Assembly (NCBI GenBank): GCA_028284905.1
Contig: JANQQU010000022.1
Location: 307,295-371,294 of the forward strand
DNA from: Calditrichia bacterium
GTDB taxonomy: Bacteria; Calditrichota; Calditrichia; RBG-13-44-9; J075
DNA: 64,000 bases
Direction of reading: 5' to 3'
A program made the translations under genes and the position numbers. How positions within the stretch are numbered: position 1 is the stretch's first letter; each line of letters opens with the position of its first letter. Under the pieces are notes generated by a model that was not told where the DNA came from, made no database searches, and worked only from the letters and a program-made list of their open reading frames with translations. Positions 42,303-51,407 of the stretch are shown in pieces.

Positions 42303-45095
42303 TTGAAAAAGTGGGAAAATTTAAATGTTCAGTCGCGGGGAAACGGTATTTTCCCCCGATTGAGCCGTCGCATAAATTTGTTTAGAGAATTACTGTCTGT
42401 CGCAATCCGGCAACAATCCGGTGAGGAAATTTTTCAGTTGATCGAAACCTTACGGGCATTATGTCGCGATGCGTATCAGGATGAACAGGCGGAAAAAAGG
42501 GAAGAGGCACTGGCAATAATTCGTGAGTTGTCTCTGAAAGACATTCAGGATATAATTCGCTGTTATACTACCTATTTTCACCTGGTCAACAAGTCCGAAC
42601 AGTATGAGATCGCTTTCATTAACCGGGACCGGGAATTGGAAAGCAGTCCGGATAAACCCCGCGCGGAATCTATTGCAGCTGGTATCGCCCTGCTGAAAGC
42701 CGAGGGGCACTCCCTGGAAGAAGTACTGGAAATAATTAGTCAACTGGACGTGCAGCCGACGTTAACCGCACATCCGACGGAAGCGCGACGCCGCAGCATT
42801 CTTTACAAACAACAGCATATTTCAAAATTGCTTGATAAGCTGGAACGCCGGCAAATGACGCCGAAGGAAACGGAAGATGTCAAAACCGGCCTTTTTCATC
42901 AGATTAGTCTGATGCTCGCCACAGACGAAGTGCGGGCAGAGCGATTGACGGTGATCGATGAAGTTCAGCAGGGGCTTTATTTCTTTACAACCACAATCTG
43001 GGAAATCATTCCGCGTATCTATGAAGATATTCGCAATGCCCTGGTGCTTTACTATGATGCGGATCCGAACATCGACTTGCCAATAATTCTGAAATATCGT
43101 TCCTGGATTGGCAGCGATCAGGATGGGAATCCGTTTGTTACACCGGATGTCACCCGGGGCACATTGCGTTCTCATCGTTTGGCTGTTCTACGAAAATATC
43201 AGGATGCGTTAAGGCTGCTTCGACGGGAATTAAGTTTGTCCAGCCGATTGACGCGGGTATCTGTAGAACTGAGTGCCTCACTGCGGGAAGAAGCAGAAAA
43301 ATTTTCGCTGGGGGAAGATGTCTTGCGGCTCTACAAGAATGAGCCTTTTCGTTTAAAGATTAATTACATCCAGCAAAAGATTGATGCATTGCTGACAGCG
43401 GAAGAAGCATCCGAAGCGCCACCGCTCGATTATGGCAGTGATGCTTTTATCGCTGATTTACAATTGTTGAAATCCGCCCTGGAAGACAGCGGCGTAGAAG
43501 GATTGCCAGCGTCGTTGACCTTAAACGATCTGATCATCCGTGCACGGACTTTTGGCTTTCATATCGCTGCATCGGATGTGCGGCAGCATAGCCGGATTCA
43601 TGAAGCAGCCGTTGCGGAATTGTTGAAAGTCGCAGGGGTCAGTGACGATTATTACGCCCTTTCTGAAGGTGAACGTGTCGCTAAGCTCACGGAGGAGTTG
43701 AAAAATCCTCGCCCGCTGGCACCATCCTGGGTACCGCTGGCCGGCGATACCGCTTATGCTATTGATTCATTGAAAACGGTTCGTGATGCCCTGCAAAAGG
43801 ACCCGAAATCGATAGGCTGTTACATTATTAGTATGACTCACGATCTCAGCGATATGCTGGAGGTGCTCTTGCTGGCGAAAGAAGTTGGCCTGTGGGAGTG
43901 GCGCGATGGCAACATTAGTGCACGGATCGATGTTGTACCATTGCTGGAAACCATTGATGACCTTCAGCGAGCTGAAGCGCTGTTGGATCAAATGTTTGCT
44001 CATGAGATTTATCGCAAGCAGCTTGCGGCCCGGGACGACTTTCAGGAAATCATGCTCGGCTACTCCGATAGTAACAAGGATGGCGGTTACTGGATGGCAA
44101 ACTGGGCCTTATACAAGGGGCAACATGCCATTGCTGCAGCTTGCCGAAAACACAATATAGACTTTCGTTTGTTCCATGGCCGTGGTGGAACCGTTGGCCG
44201 GGGAGGCGGGCGTGCAAACCGGGCTATCCTGGCGTTACCGGAAAATAGTTATACCGGTCGTATTCGTTTTACCGAGCAGGGAGAGGTGATTACGTTTCGT
44301 TACGCGATTCCGGCGATCACCCATCGCCATCTGGAGCAAATTGTCAATGCGATGCTGCAAGCGGCCTGCAAAGCTGTAGCGGTTAAAAGTGAGCAGTCCT
44401 TTTCTCCGGAGGCAGAAAAACTAATTTCGGCAATTGCGGATCAATCCATGAAGAATTATCAGGCGTTGATAAGTGATCCAACATTTTGGAAGAGTTATAT
44501 TGAGATAACCCCGATTGAGCATATCAGTCGCTTGCCGATTGCCTCCAGACCGGTTTCCCGGAAGTCCGCCAATATGGTGGATTTTGAAGACTTACGGGCG
44601 ATTCCCTGGGTGTTTGCCTGGACGCAAATTCGCTATAACCTCCCCGGATGGTATGGGTTTGGCAGTGCGTTGGCGGATATCCTGGAGAACGATAAAAATG
44701 CTTTGAAAACCCTCCAGTCTTTGTATAAAAGCTGGCCGTTTCTGAAAACAGTTATTGATAACGCCCAGTTGGAATTAGGGCGCACCCATCTGGTTATCGC
44801 TGAATATTATACTCGCTTAACCGGAAAGCATTTTCATGGGAAAATTCTCAATGATTTTCAGAAAGCCATCGCTGCCGTTTGCGAAATTACCGGGCAGCAG
44901 GATATTATGGAGGATGCGAAAGTATTAAAACGATCGATCGAACTTCGTAATCCTTACACCGATGTGCTCAATTTACTACAGCTGGAATTACTCTCCCGCT
45001 GGAAAAACATAACTGAGAAAGAGCAGGAAGAGATGCGCCATGTGCTTTTCCTCAGTATCAACGGGGTGGCGGCAGCAATGCAGAGTACCGGGTAG
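42303..45095 (+). CDS. ppc: Phosphoenolpyruvate carboxylase
   Basis: A 930-residue enzyme adding bicarbonate to PEP to give oxaloacetate, the precursor of aspartate. Catalytic His157 lies in 'LTAHPTEARRRS'; 'GYSDSNKDGGYWMANW' and 'FHGRGGTVGRGGGRAN' are the other two signatures. The start is a TTG with an excellent AGGAG site 6 nt upstream. It ends 'AAMQSTG' rather than the classic NTG terminus, a small but notable change at the conserved C-terminus. It lies between the cys genes and asd, all serving aspartate-family supply. Confidence 0.96.
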   Translation: MKKWENLNVQSRGNGIFPRLSRRINLFRELLSVAIRQQSGEEIFQLIETLRALCRDAYQDEQAEKREEALAIIRELSLKDIQDIIRCYTTYFHLVNKSEQYEIAFINRDRELESSPDKPRAESIAAGIALLKAEGHSLEEVLEIISQLDVQPTLTAHPTEARRRSILYKQQHISKLLDKLERRQMTPKETEDVKTGLFHQISLMLATDEVRAERLTVIDEVQQGLYFFTTTIWEIIPRIYEDIRNALVLYYDADPNIDLPIILKYRSWIGSDQDGNPFVTPDVTRGTLRSHRLAVLRKYQDALRLLRRELSLSSRLTRVSVELSASLREEAEKFSLGEDVLRLYKNEPFRLKINYIQQKIDALLTAEEASEAPPLDYGSDAFIADLQLLKSALEDSGVEGLPASLTLNDLIIRARTFGFHIAASDVRQHSRIHEAAVAELLKVAGVSDDYYALSEGERVAKLTEELKNPRPLAPSWVPLAGDTAYAIDSLKTVRDALQKDPKSIGCYIISMTHDLSDMLEVLLLAKEVGLWEWRDGNISARIDVVPLLETIDDLQRAEALLDQMFAHEIYRKQLAARDDFQEIMLGYSDSNKDGGYWMANWALYKGQHAIAAACRKHNIDFRLFHGRGGTVGRGGGRANRAILALPENSYTGRIRFTEQGEVITFRYAIPAITHRHLEQIVNAMLQAACKAVAVKSEQSFSPEAEKLISAIADQSMKNYQALISDPTFWKSYIEITPIEHISRLPIASRPVSRKSANMVDFEDLRAIPWVFAWTQIRYNLPGWYGFGSALADILENDKNALKTLQSLYKSWPFLKTVIDNAQLELGRTHLVIAEYYTRLTGKHFHGKILNDFQKAIAAVCEITGQQDIMEDAKVLKRSIELRNPYTDVLNLLQLELLSRWKNITEKEQEEMRHVLFLSINGVAAAMQSTG

Positions 45096-45137
45096 GGCAG
45101 GGATTTAGGTTTTAGGGGATTAGGCAAAAATGACTCT

Positions 45138-45190
45138 CGTTCCCAAAATTCTTTTGGGAACGCAATAGATGGCGAAACTCCAGTTTCGCG
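45138..45190 (+). repeat. Dispersed repeat, copy 1
   Basis: Two adjoining hairpins, CGTTCCCAAAA/TTTTGGGAACG and CGAAACT/AGTTTCG, form a 53-bp unit between ppc and asd. The right part is matched in inverted orientation at 63862-63901. Confidence 0.85.
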
Positions 45191-45226
45191 TGATAAAGTT
45201 AAGCGATTAGCAAGAAAGATAACCGA

Positions 45227-46240
45227 ATGAAAAAATGGACAGTCGCAGTCGTGGGCGCCACCGGTTTGGTTGGGCGAAAAATGCTGGATGTGTTAACAGA
45301 GAGAAATTTTCCGGTCGGCAGATTAGTGCCGATTGCCTCAGCTAATTCCGCTGGACAAACCGCTCATTTTCATGGGGAAGAGATTCCGGTGCAGGTAATT
45401 TCCGAAGACGTATTCAACGGGGTAGATATCGCCCTGTTTTCCGCCGGAGGTTCTGTAAGTAAAACATATGCCCCGATTGCTGCGCGAGCGGGGGCGGTCG
45501 TCGTTGATAATTCCAGTGCCTGGCGGATGGATCCTGATGTGCCGCTGGTCGTGCCGGAAGTAAATCCCGCTGCGTTGGAAAATCATAATGGCATTATCGC
45601 TAATCCAAATTGTTCGACGATCCAAATGGTCGTGGCTTTGCAGTCATTGCATGAAAAATATCGTATTCGCCGTATCGTTGTTTCTACCTACCAAAGTGTT
45701 TCCGGCAGCGGGAAAAAAGCGATGCAACAACTGGCGGATGAAATTTCCGGTGATACCGTTGCTGATCCCGCTTATCCACATCCGATAGCCTATAATTGCC
45801 TCCCGCACATTGATGTGTTTTTTGAGGACGGCTATTCCCGGGAAGAACATAAGATGATCTTCGAGACCCGGAAAATTATGGGAGACGATAACATTCAGGT
45901 GAGCCCGACAACCGTGAGAGTGCCGGTTTCTGCCGGACACTCCGAAGCCATTAATCTGGAATTCGAAAATCCTTTTGAGCTGGATGAAGTTCGCAGCTTG
46001 CTTGCAAATGCGCCCGGTGTTGTCCTGCAGGACGATCCACATAACAACATCTACCCGATGCCACTGGAAGCTGCCGATAAAGATGCGGTTTTTGTTGGCC
46101 GCCTGCGCCGGGATCCTTCGATTACCAACGGCTTAAATCTTTGGGTAGTTAGCGATAATCTGCGCAAGGGGGCTGCCACCAATACTGTGCAAATTGCAGA
46201 AGTGCTTATTGAGAAAAATGCGCTTGTTTTAACTGATTAG
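45227..46240 (+). CDS. asd: Aspartate-semialdehyde dehydrogenase
   Basis: A 337-residue NADPH-dependent enzyme reducing aspartyl phosphate, the branch-point step for Lys, Thr and Met. 'VAVVGATGLVGRKML' is the Rossmann motif, Cys129 in 'ANPNCSTIQM' is the nucleophile, and 'RVPVSAGHSEAINLEF' carries the substrate Arg and His. It appears to be a single gene with no clear terminator. Confidence 0.97.
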   Translation: MKKWTVAVVGATGLVGRKMLDVLTERNFPVGRLVPIASANSAGQTAHFHGEEIPVQVISEDVFNGVDIALFSAGGSVSKTYAPIAARAGAVVVDNSSAWRMDPDVPLVVPEVNPAALENHNGIIANPNCSTIQMVVALQSLHEKYRIRRIVVSTYQSVSGSGKKAMQQLADEISGDTVADPAYPHPIAYNCLPHIDVFFEDGYSREEHKMIFETRKIMGDDNIQVSPTTVRVPVSAGHSEAINLEFENPFELDEVRSLLANAPGVVLQDDPHNNIYPMPLEAADKDAVFVGRLRRDPSITNGLNLWVVSDNLRKGAATNTVQIAEVLIEKNALVLTD

Positions 46241-46260
46241 TCGAAGAAATATCTCTATGG

Positions 46261-46339
46261 CCACTGATATACACTGACAACACGGATTTTAAATAATTTT
46301 ACATCAGCAAACTATCCGAGTGTCCGTTTAAATCAGTGG
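46261..46339. repeat. Weak inverted repeat after asd
   Basis: CCACTGAT at one end and ATCAGTGG at the other are complementary; the inner parts contain ACACGGATTTTAAA and GTCCGTTTAAA, an imperfect continuation. It looks like a degraded intergenic palindrome. Confidence 0.4.
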
Positions 46340-46384
46340 TTAGTAAATCCCTGATTAGCATTTAAAAAAGAGGCGTATTTCCAG

Positions 46385-46413
46385 TTGACATCACTTTTCA
46401 GGTGACGTATATT
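46385..46413 (+). promoter_or_regulatory. Promoter of the arginine operon
   Basis: TTGACA, a 17-bp spacer and TATATT form a near-consensus sigma-70 type promoter 31 bp before the Arg-rich leader ORF. It also reads as TTG-N20-TATATTAG, one mismatch from TAnnTTTG. Confidence 0.65.
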
Positions 46414-46444
46414 AGCGCCCGGTAACAAATAAAATTAGAGCGTT

Positions 46445-46579
46445 ATGAAAAATTTACAGATCATCATTCGCAACACCGACACCGGCCGTTCGCTCACCGG
46501 TAATGATCTTTCTGTATCTTTCCGCAATGCTATTACTTCCTCCCTTATTATCCGCCGCGCCATCCGTCGTAGACCCTAG
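46445..46579 (+). CDS. Candidate arginine-rich leader peptide of the arg operon
   Basis: A 44-codon ORF with eight Arg, five in its last eight residues ('IIRRAIRRRP'), directly after a strong promoter and 135 bp before the arginine operon. The Arg codons at 46553-46573 run into a perfect 18-bp palindrome that contains the stop codon. This is what ribosome-stalling attenuation by low Arg-tRNA would require. The ribosome site is weak (AGAG) and no U-rich intrinsic terminator follows at once, so the mechanism is open. Confidence 0.6.
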   Translation: MKNLQIIIRNTDTGRSLTGNDLSVSFRNAITSSLIIRRAIRRRP

Positions 46580-46586
46580 GGTCTAC
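46569..46586 (+). promoter_or_regulatory. Perfect palindrome spanning the Arg leader stop codon
   Basis: GTAGACCCTAGGGTCTAC is an exact 18-bp palindrome; the last Arg codon AGA, the Pro codon CCC and the stop TAG all lie in it. As RNA it folds to a short stem that a terminating ribosome would open. As DNA it could be a repressor site. An AT-rich stretch with TTATTTTATTTT begins about 28 nt later. Confidence 0.6.
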
Positions 46587-46714
46587 TATACTTACATATC
46601 ATCAAACCACAGAATTATTTTATTTTACAGGAAAATTACGTACGAAAAATTTAAATTCGAAACGTGGTTCAATTACGATAAAAACATCTTTGACAACATA
46701 ACGAGAGGTTTATC

Positions 46715-48502
46715 ATGAAACCGGAACAAGTAAACGTTGATACGGACTTTATTATTGCGAATGCTACTGTCGAGCACCTCGCTTATGCCGGTGAAATTTG
46801 CTATTTACTGGAAGAGAGCGCCAAACAGCGGGATACCGGTATTGCCCGTCGCTCGCCGGAATACATCACAGAAAAGATGCGGGAAGGAAAGGCGATTATC
46901 GCATTGCATCAGGACGGCCGTCTTGCAGGATTTACGTACATCGAAACCTGGTCGCACAATCGTTATGTTGCCAATTCCGGCCTGGTGGTGAATCCAGTTT
47001 TTCGCCATCTCGGCCTGGGGCAAAAAATTAAAGAAAGCGCCTTTGCTTTGTCGCGGGAAATGTTTCCGGAAGCAAGGATTTTTTCGATTACCACCAGCCA
47101 CGCGGTAATGAAAATGAATGCTGGGCTGGGGTTTCGCCCGGTGCCTTTTTCTGAATTAACAACAGACGATCAATTTTGGGATGGTTGCAAAACCTGCAAA
47201 AACTATGATATCCTTTCCCGGAATAATCGGAAGCATTGTCTTTGTACTGGTCTGCTGTTTGATCCATTTGCCCCAAAGAAGAAAAAGAACAATAATGGTC
47301 AAAACCAGTTGGTTGTGCTGGCTTTTAGCGGCGGCCTAGATACATCTTATTGTGTCAAGTATCTTAGTGAAGAGGAAGGGCTGGATGTTCATTCGGTAAT
47401 CATCAACACCGGAGGATTCTCCGATGCGGAATTAGCTGAAATTGAAGAACAAGCCTACGCGCTGGGTGTAAAAAAACATGTCGTGCTGGATGAAACCGAC
47501 GACTATTATCAGCAATGTATCAAATACCTGATTTTTGGCAATGTGTTGAAAAATAACACCTATCCACTCTCTGTGAGTTCGGAAAGGGTTTTTCAGGCGA
47601 TCGCCATTGCCAAATATGCCCGGGAAACGAAGGCAAAATATATTGCCCACGGCAGTACCGGCGCCGGCAATGATCAGGTGCGTTTCGATATGATCTTCAA
47701 TATTCTTGCCCCTGAAGTGGAGATCATTACCCCGATCCGTGACCAGAAGCTATCCCGGAATGAGGAGATCGAATACCTGAAAAAACATGGCGTTGCCCAG
47801 GATTGGGAGAAAGCGCAGTATTCAATCAATAAAGGACTATGGGGAACCTCGGTCGGTGGCAAAGAGACCTTGACCTCCTGCGACTATCTGCCGGAAACAG
47901 CCTTCCCGACCCAGTTAAGCAAACCGGAACCGGAAACCGTGGAACTGCTATTTGAAAAGGGCGAATTGGTTGGCCTGAATGATCAAAAATTTGACGATCC
48001 GGTGCTGGCTATTCAAACGCTGGAAAAGATGGCCGGGCCATTTGCCATCGGCCGGGATATCCATGTGGGTGATACCATTATCGGCATAAAAGGGCGGGTC
48101 GGTTTTGAAGCAGCGGCGCCGCTGATTATCCTGAAAGCGCATCATGCCCTGGAGAAGCATTTGCTTACCAAATGGCAGCTTTACTGGAAAGACCAGCTGG
48201 CAGTGTGGTATGGCAACATGCTTCACGAAGGGCAGTTCCTGGATCCGGTAATGCGCAACATCGAAGCGTTTTTCGAAGATAGTCAAAAATATGTCAGCGG
48301 TACGGTTTCCGTATATCTGGCGCCCTACAGATTTCAAGTCTTGGGGATTACTTCGGATCATGATTTGATGTCTCCGAAATTTGCCCAATATGGGGAGATG
48401 AACACTGCCTGGAGTGGGGAAGATGTTAAGGGCTTCTCGAAAATATTAGCGAATCAAACCATGATCTTTTACAAAGTGAATAAAGAAGATGAAGAAAATT
48501 AA
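46715..48502 (+). CDS. argG: GNAT acetyltransferase - argininosuccinate synthase fusion
   Basis: A 595-residue two-domain protein. Residues about 10-150 are a GNAT domain with the acetyl-CoA loop 'FRHLGLGQKI' at 96-105. A Cys-rich segment follows (C158, C161, C175, C177) and then a Lys/Asn linker (188-195). ArgG begins at about 198 with the PP-loop 'AFSGGLDTS' and includes 'AHGSTGAGNDQVRFD' and 'SINKGLWGTS'. In Bacteroidetes arginine clusters a GNAT gene commonly stands next to argG; here they are one frame with no stop between. The GNAT may be the glutamate N-acyltransferase that opens the pathway. The ArgG domain is complete. The role of the Cys segment (metal?) is unknown. Confidence 0.93.
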   Translation: MKPEQVNVDTDFIIANATVEHLAYAGEICYLLEESAKQRDTGIARRSPEYITEKMREGKAIIALHQDGRLAGFTYIETWSHNRYVANSGLVVNPVFRHLGLGQKIKESAFALSREMFPEARIFSITTSHAVMKMNAGLGFRPVPFSELTTDDQFWDGCKTCKNYDILSRNNRKHCLCTGLLFDPFAPKKKKNNNGQNQLVVLAFSGGLDTSYCVKYLSEEEGLDVHSVIINTGGFSDAELAEIEEQAYALGVKKHVVLDETDDYYQQCIKYLIFGNVLKNNTYPLSVSSERVFQAIAIAKYARETKAKYIAHGSTGAGNDQVRFDMIFNILAPEVEIITPIRDQKLSRNEEIEYLKKHGVAQDWEKAQYSINKGLWGTSVGGKETLTSCDYLPETAFPTQLSKPEPETVELLFEKGELVGLNDQKFDDPVLAIQTLEKMAGPFAIGRDIHVGDTIIGIKGRVGFEAAAPLIILKAHHALEKHLLTKWQLYWKDQLAVWYGNMLHEGQFLDPVMRNIEAFFEDSQKYVSGTVSVYLAPYRFQVLGITSDHDLMSPKFAQYGEMNTAWSGEDVKGFSKILANQTMIFYKVNKEDEEN

Positions 48503-49460
48503 AGTTGGTGTCGCCGGTGGTGCCGGGTACACCGGTGGCGAATTGATTCGGCTGTTGCGTTTTCATCCTGCAGTCGAGCTTGCTTTCGTTCAAAGCAATA
48601 GCCAAGCCGGGAAATCGCTCACTGCCGTCCATCCGGATCTTTTTGAATTAGCTGAGATGCAATTTTCGCCAAAAATTTCCGAAGATATTGATCTGCTCTT
48701 CCTTTGTATGGGGCACGGCGATTCGGCGAAATTCCTGGCAGCGGAAAAGATTTCTCCGGCAATAAAGATAATCGATCTCAGTCAGGATTTTCGCCACAAA
48801 CGAGCGGGAAATGATTTCGTATATGGACTGCCGGAGTTAAATCGGGAAGCGATTCGCCAGGCGCAAAAAATTGCCAATCCGGGCTGTTTTGCAACGGCAA
48901 TTCAGCTGGCTTTGTTGCCACTGGCAGATGCTGCTCAACTCAACAGTGATATCCAGGTGAGTGCAATTACCGGATCTACCGGGGCGGGGCAATCCCTTTC
49001 GCCGACAACGCATTTTAGCTGGCGGAATAACAATGCTTCTGTTTACAAGGCACTCACGCATCAACATTTAACGGAAATACGACAGAGCCTGAATCAGTTA
49101 CAGGCAGACTTTGCTTCGAAAATCAACTTCATTCCTTTTCGGGGTAATTTTTCCCGGGGAATATTGGTCGCGCTTCATCTGCCCTGGAATACCTCGCTGA
49201 CAGATGCCCGGGACACCTTCAACGGATATTATCAAAATCATCCGTTCGTACAGCTGAGCAAAACCAACCCGGATCTGAAACGTGTGGTAAATACCAATCA
49301 CTGTTTGTTATACCTGGAAAAACATGATGACACCTTGCTGGTTGTCAGCGTAATTGATAACTTGCTGAAAGGTGCCTCCGGTCAGGCAGTGCAGAATATG
49401 AATCTGCTTTTTGATTTGCCGGAGCACGCAGGGCTGCAACTTAAAAGCGTCGCTTTTTAG
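48489..49460 (+). CDS. argC: N-acetyl-gamma-glutamyl-phosphate reductase
   Basis: A 323-residue NADPH enzyme, third step of ornithine synthesis. 'VGVAGGAGYTGGELIRLL' is the nucleotide motif and Cys133 in 'ANPGCFATAI' the nucleophile; 'NFSRGILVALHL' is also typical. The start overlaps the argG stop by 14 nt. N-acetyl versus N-succinyl substrate cannot be told from sequence alone. Confidence 0.95.
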   Translation: MKKIKVGVAGGAGYTGGELIRLLRFHPAVELAFVQSNSQAGKSLTAVHPDLFELAEMQFSPKISEDIDLLFLCMGHGDSAKFLAAEKISPAIKIIDLSQDFRHKRAGNDFVYGLPELNREAIRQAQKIANPGCFATAIQLALLPLADAAQLNSDIQVSAITGSTGAGQSLSPTTHFSWRNNNASVYKALTHQHLTEIRQSLNQLQADFASKINFIPFRGNFSRGILVALHLPWNTSLTDARDTFNGYYQNHPFVQLSKTNPDLKRVVNTNHCLLYLEKHDDTLLVVSVIDNLLKGASGQAVQNMNLLFDLPEHAGLQLKSVAF

Positions 49461-49470
49461 AGGAGTGTTG

Positions 49471-50607
49471 ATGAGACCTTATAATGTATATCCGCTGTTT
49501 GATATAACCCCGGTCCGCGCGGAAGGCTGCTATCTTTGGGATGAAAAAAATGTGAAGTACCTCGATATGTATGGAGGGCATGCGGTCATCTCCATCGGGC
49601 ATAGCCACCCGCATTATCAAAAGCGAATTAATGAACAGTTAAAGCAAATCGGCTTTTATTCTAATTCTCTAAAAATTCCCCTGCAGAATGATCTGGCTGA
49701 AAAGTTGGGACGGATTTCCGGCTATCCGGATTATGATCTCTTTCTATGTAATTCTGGCGCAGAGGCAAATGAAAATGCACTCAAACTGGCCTCCTTCTTT
49801 ACCGGACGGAAACAGGTTGTTGCTTTTCGGAAAGGGTTTCATGGCCGCACCTCCGCTGCAGTTGCAATAACTGATAATCCTGCGATTCGCAGCCTGCTGA
49901 ATGAGAGCGATGATGCCGTTTTTCTGGATTTGAATGATTATCATGCGGTTGAAGATGTGTTGAACAAACGCGAGACTTGCGCGGTCATTATTGAAGGCAT
50001 CCAGGGAATTGGTGGCATTTATTTGCCGGAAATCGCTTTTCTCCATCGCCTCTCTTCGCTTTGCAGAACAACCGGTACATTGTTGATTCTCGATGAAATT
50101 CAATCCGGTTACGGACGAAGCGGGCAGTTTTTTGCTCATCAGCATGCGGTCATTCAACCAGACCTGATCACTATCGCGAAAGGCATGGGAAACGGCTTCC
50201 CGGTTGGCGGCGTGTTGATCCACCCGAGAATTGAAGCGGTGACCGGTCGCCTGGGCACCACGTTCGGCGGTAATCATCTCGCTTGTGCAGCTAGCCTCGC
50301 CGTTTTGGAAGTGTTGGAAAATGAAGCATTGATCGCCCATGCGGCGAAACATGGTGAAATATTGATGGCAGCATTGAAGGAACTCCCTGTAAAAAATATA
50401 AAAGTACGCGGTAAAGGATTGATGATTGGCATTGAATTTCCCCGGCCCTGTAAGCCAATCCGTCAGCGCCTGATTACGGAACACCAGGTGCTCAGCGGCG
50501 CTGCCAGCAATCCGAATACGCTGCGGATATTGCCACCCTTAACTATCGGCGAAACGGAAATCGAACAATTTCTTGAGGCACTCAATAAAGTGTTGGAGGA
50601 TGAATGA
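49471..50607 (+). CDS. argD: Acetylornithine aminotransferase
   Basis: A 378-residue class III aminotransferase. 'FLCNSGAEANENALKLA' binds the PLP phosphate, 'LLILDEIQSGYGRSGQFFA' carries the PLP Asp, and 'TIAKGMGNGFPVGG' the Schiff-base Lys. The start at 49471 follows AGAGGAG; the longer frame from 49411 runs through the argC end and is rejected. Its stop overlaps the argB start (ATGA). Confidence 0.94.
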   Translation: MRPYNVYPLFDITPVRAEGCYLWDEKNVKYLDMYGGHAVISIGHSHPHYQKRINEQLKQIGFYSNSLKIPLQNDLAEKLGRISGYPDYDLFLCNSGAEANENALKLASFFTGRKQVVAFRKGFHGRTSAAVAITDNPAIRSLLNESDDAVFLDLNDYHAVEDVLNKRETCAVIIEGIQGIGGIYLPEIAFLHRLSSLCRTTGTLLILDEIQSGYGRSGQFFAHQHAVIQPDLITIAKGMGNGFPVGGVLIHPRIEAVTGRLGTTFGGNHLACAASLAVLEVLENEALIAHAAKHGEILMAALKELPVKNIKVRGKGLMIGIEFPRPCKPIRQRLITEHQVLSGAASNPNTLRILPPLTIGETEIEQFLEALNKVLEDE

Positions 50608-51407
50608 GCAAACCATTGGTGGTTGTGAAAATTGGCGGAAATGTTATTGATGATGACGACAACCTAACATCTTTTCTAAAGCGTTTTGCACAAATTCCCG
50701 GTAAAAAGATGCTGGTGCATGGCGGGGGACGAGTAGCGAGTGATATGGCTGCGCAGTTAGGCATCCCGGTGGAAATGGTTGAGGGCCGCAGGGTTACCTC
50801 TGCCGAGACCCTGAAAGTGGTAACCATGGTATTTGCCGGATTGGTGAACAAGAAAATCGTCGCAGGACTGCAAGCGGAGAATTGCAATGCCTTTGGGCTT
50901 TGCGGCGCTGATGGCAGCTCAATGCTTGCCGAGAGGCGGATAGTGAAAGATTTGGATTATGGTTTCGTTGGCGATGTTACCGCAGTCGATATATCAGCCA
51001 TTGAGTCGATGTTGGAAAATGATATGGTGCCGGTATTTGCACCTATCACTCATGATGGCAATGGCACCCTCCTGAACACCAATGCTGATACCGTTGCTAC
51101 AGAACTGGCGATTGCATTAGCAATGGACTATCACGTTCAATTACAGTATTGTTTCGAAAAAACCGGTGTGATGTTGGATGCCGACAATGAAAACTCGCTT
51201 ATAGAAGAAATCTCTCCGGATGAATACCAAATTCTAAAAGAGGATGGGGTGATTACCGACGGGATGATTCCGAAAATGGACAATGCTTTTCAGGCGCTCC
51301 AAAATGGCGTTCGGCGAGTGCTGATTGGGCATGCGGACAATGTTTTACTGAATGCCGTTGGTCGTAAGGTGGGCACGGAAATTACCAGGGACAGGGTCAA
51401 TAACTGA
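50604..51407 (+). CDS. argB: Acetylglutamate kinase
   Basis: A 267-residue amino-acid kinase. 'VVVKIGGNVIDDDD' and 'MLVHGGGRVASDMAAQLG' are the ATP and substrate loops; 'NTNADTVATELAIAL' and 'DGMIPKMDNAFQAL' complete the family set. It phosphorylates N-acylglutamate. It lacks the N-terminal helix found in many arginine-inhibited forms, so feedback by arginine is less likely. It is coupled to both neighbours by 1- to 4-nt overlaps. Confidence 0.95.
   Translation: MSKPLVVVKIGGNVIDDDDNLTSFLKRFAQIPGKKMLVHGGGRVASDMAAQLGIPVEMVEGRRVTSAETLKVVTMVFAGLVNKKIVAGLQAENCNAFGLCGADGSSMLAERRIVKDLDYGFVGDVTAVDISAIESMLENDMVPVFAPITHDGNGTLLNTNADTVATELAIALAMDYHVQLQYCFEKTGVMLDADNENSLIEEISPDEYQILKEDGVITDGMIPKMDNAFQALQNGVRRVLIGHADNVLLNAVGRKVGTEITRDRVNN

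Noticed and set aside
46503..46718. A 71-codon plus-strand ORF overlapping the argG start (ATGA), with a signal-peptide-like beginning
   Set aside because: It reads the Arg leader in another frame, has no ribosome site and turns into AT-rich, low-quality sequence. The frame with the Arg cluster right after the promoter is the better reading, though this ORF is not fully excluded.
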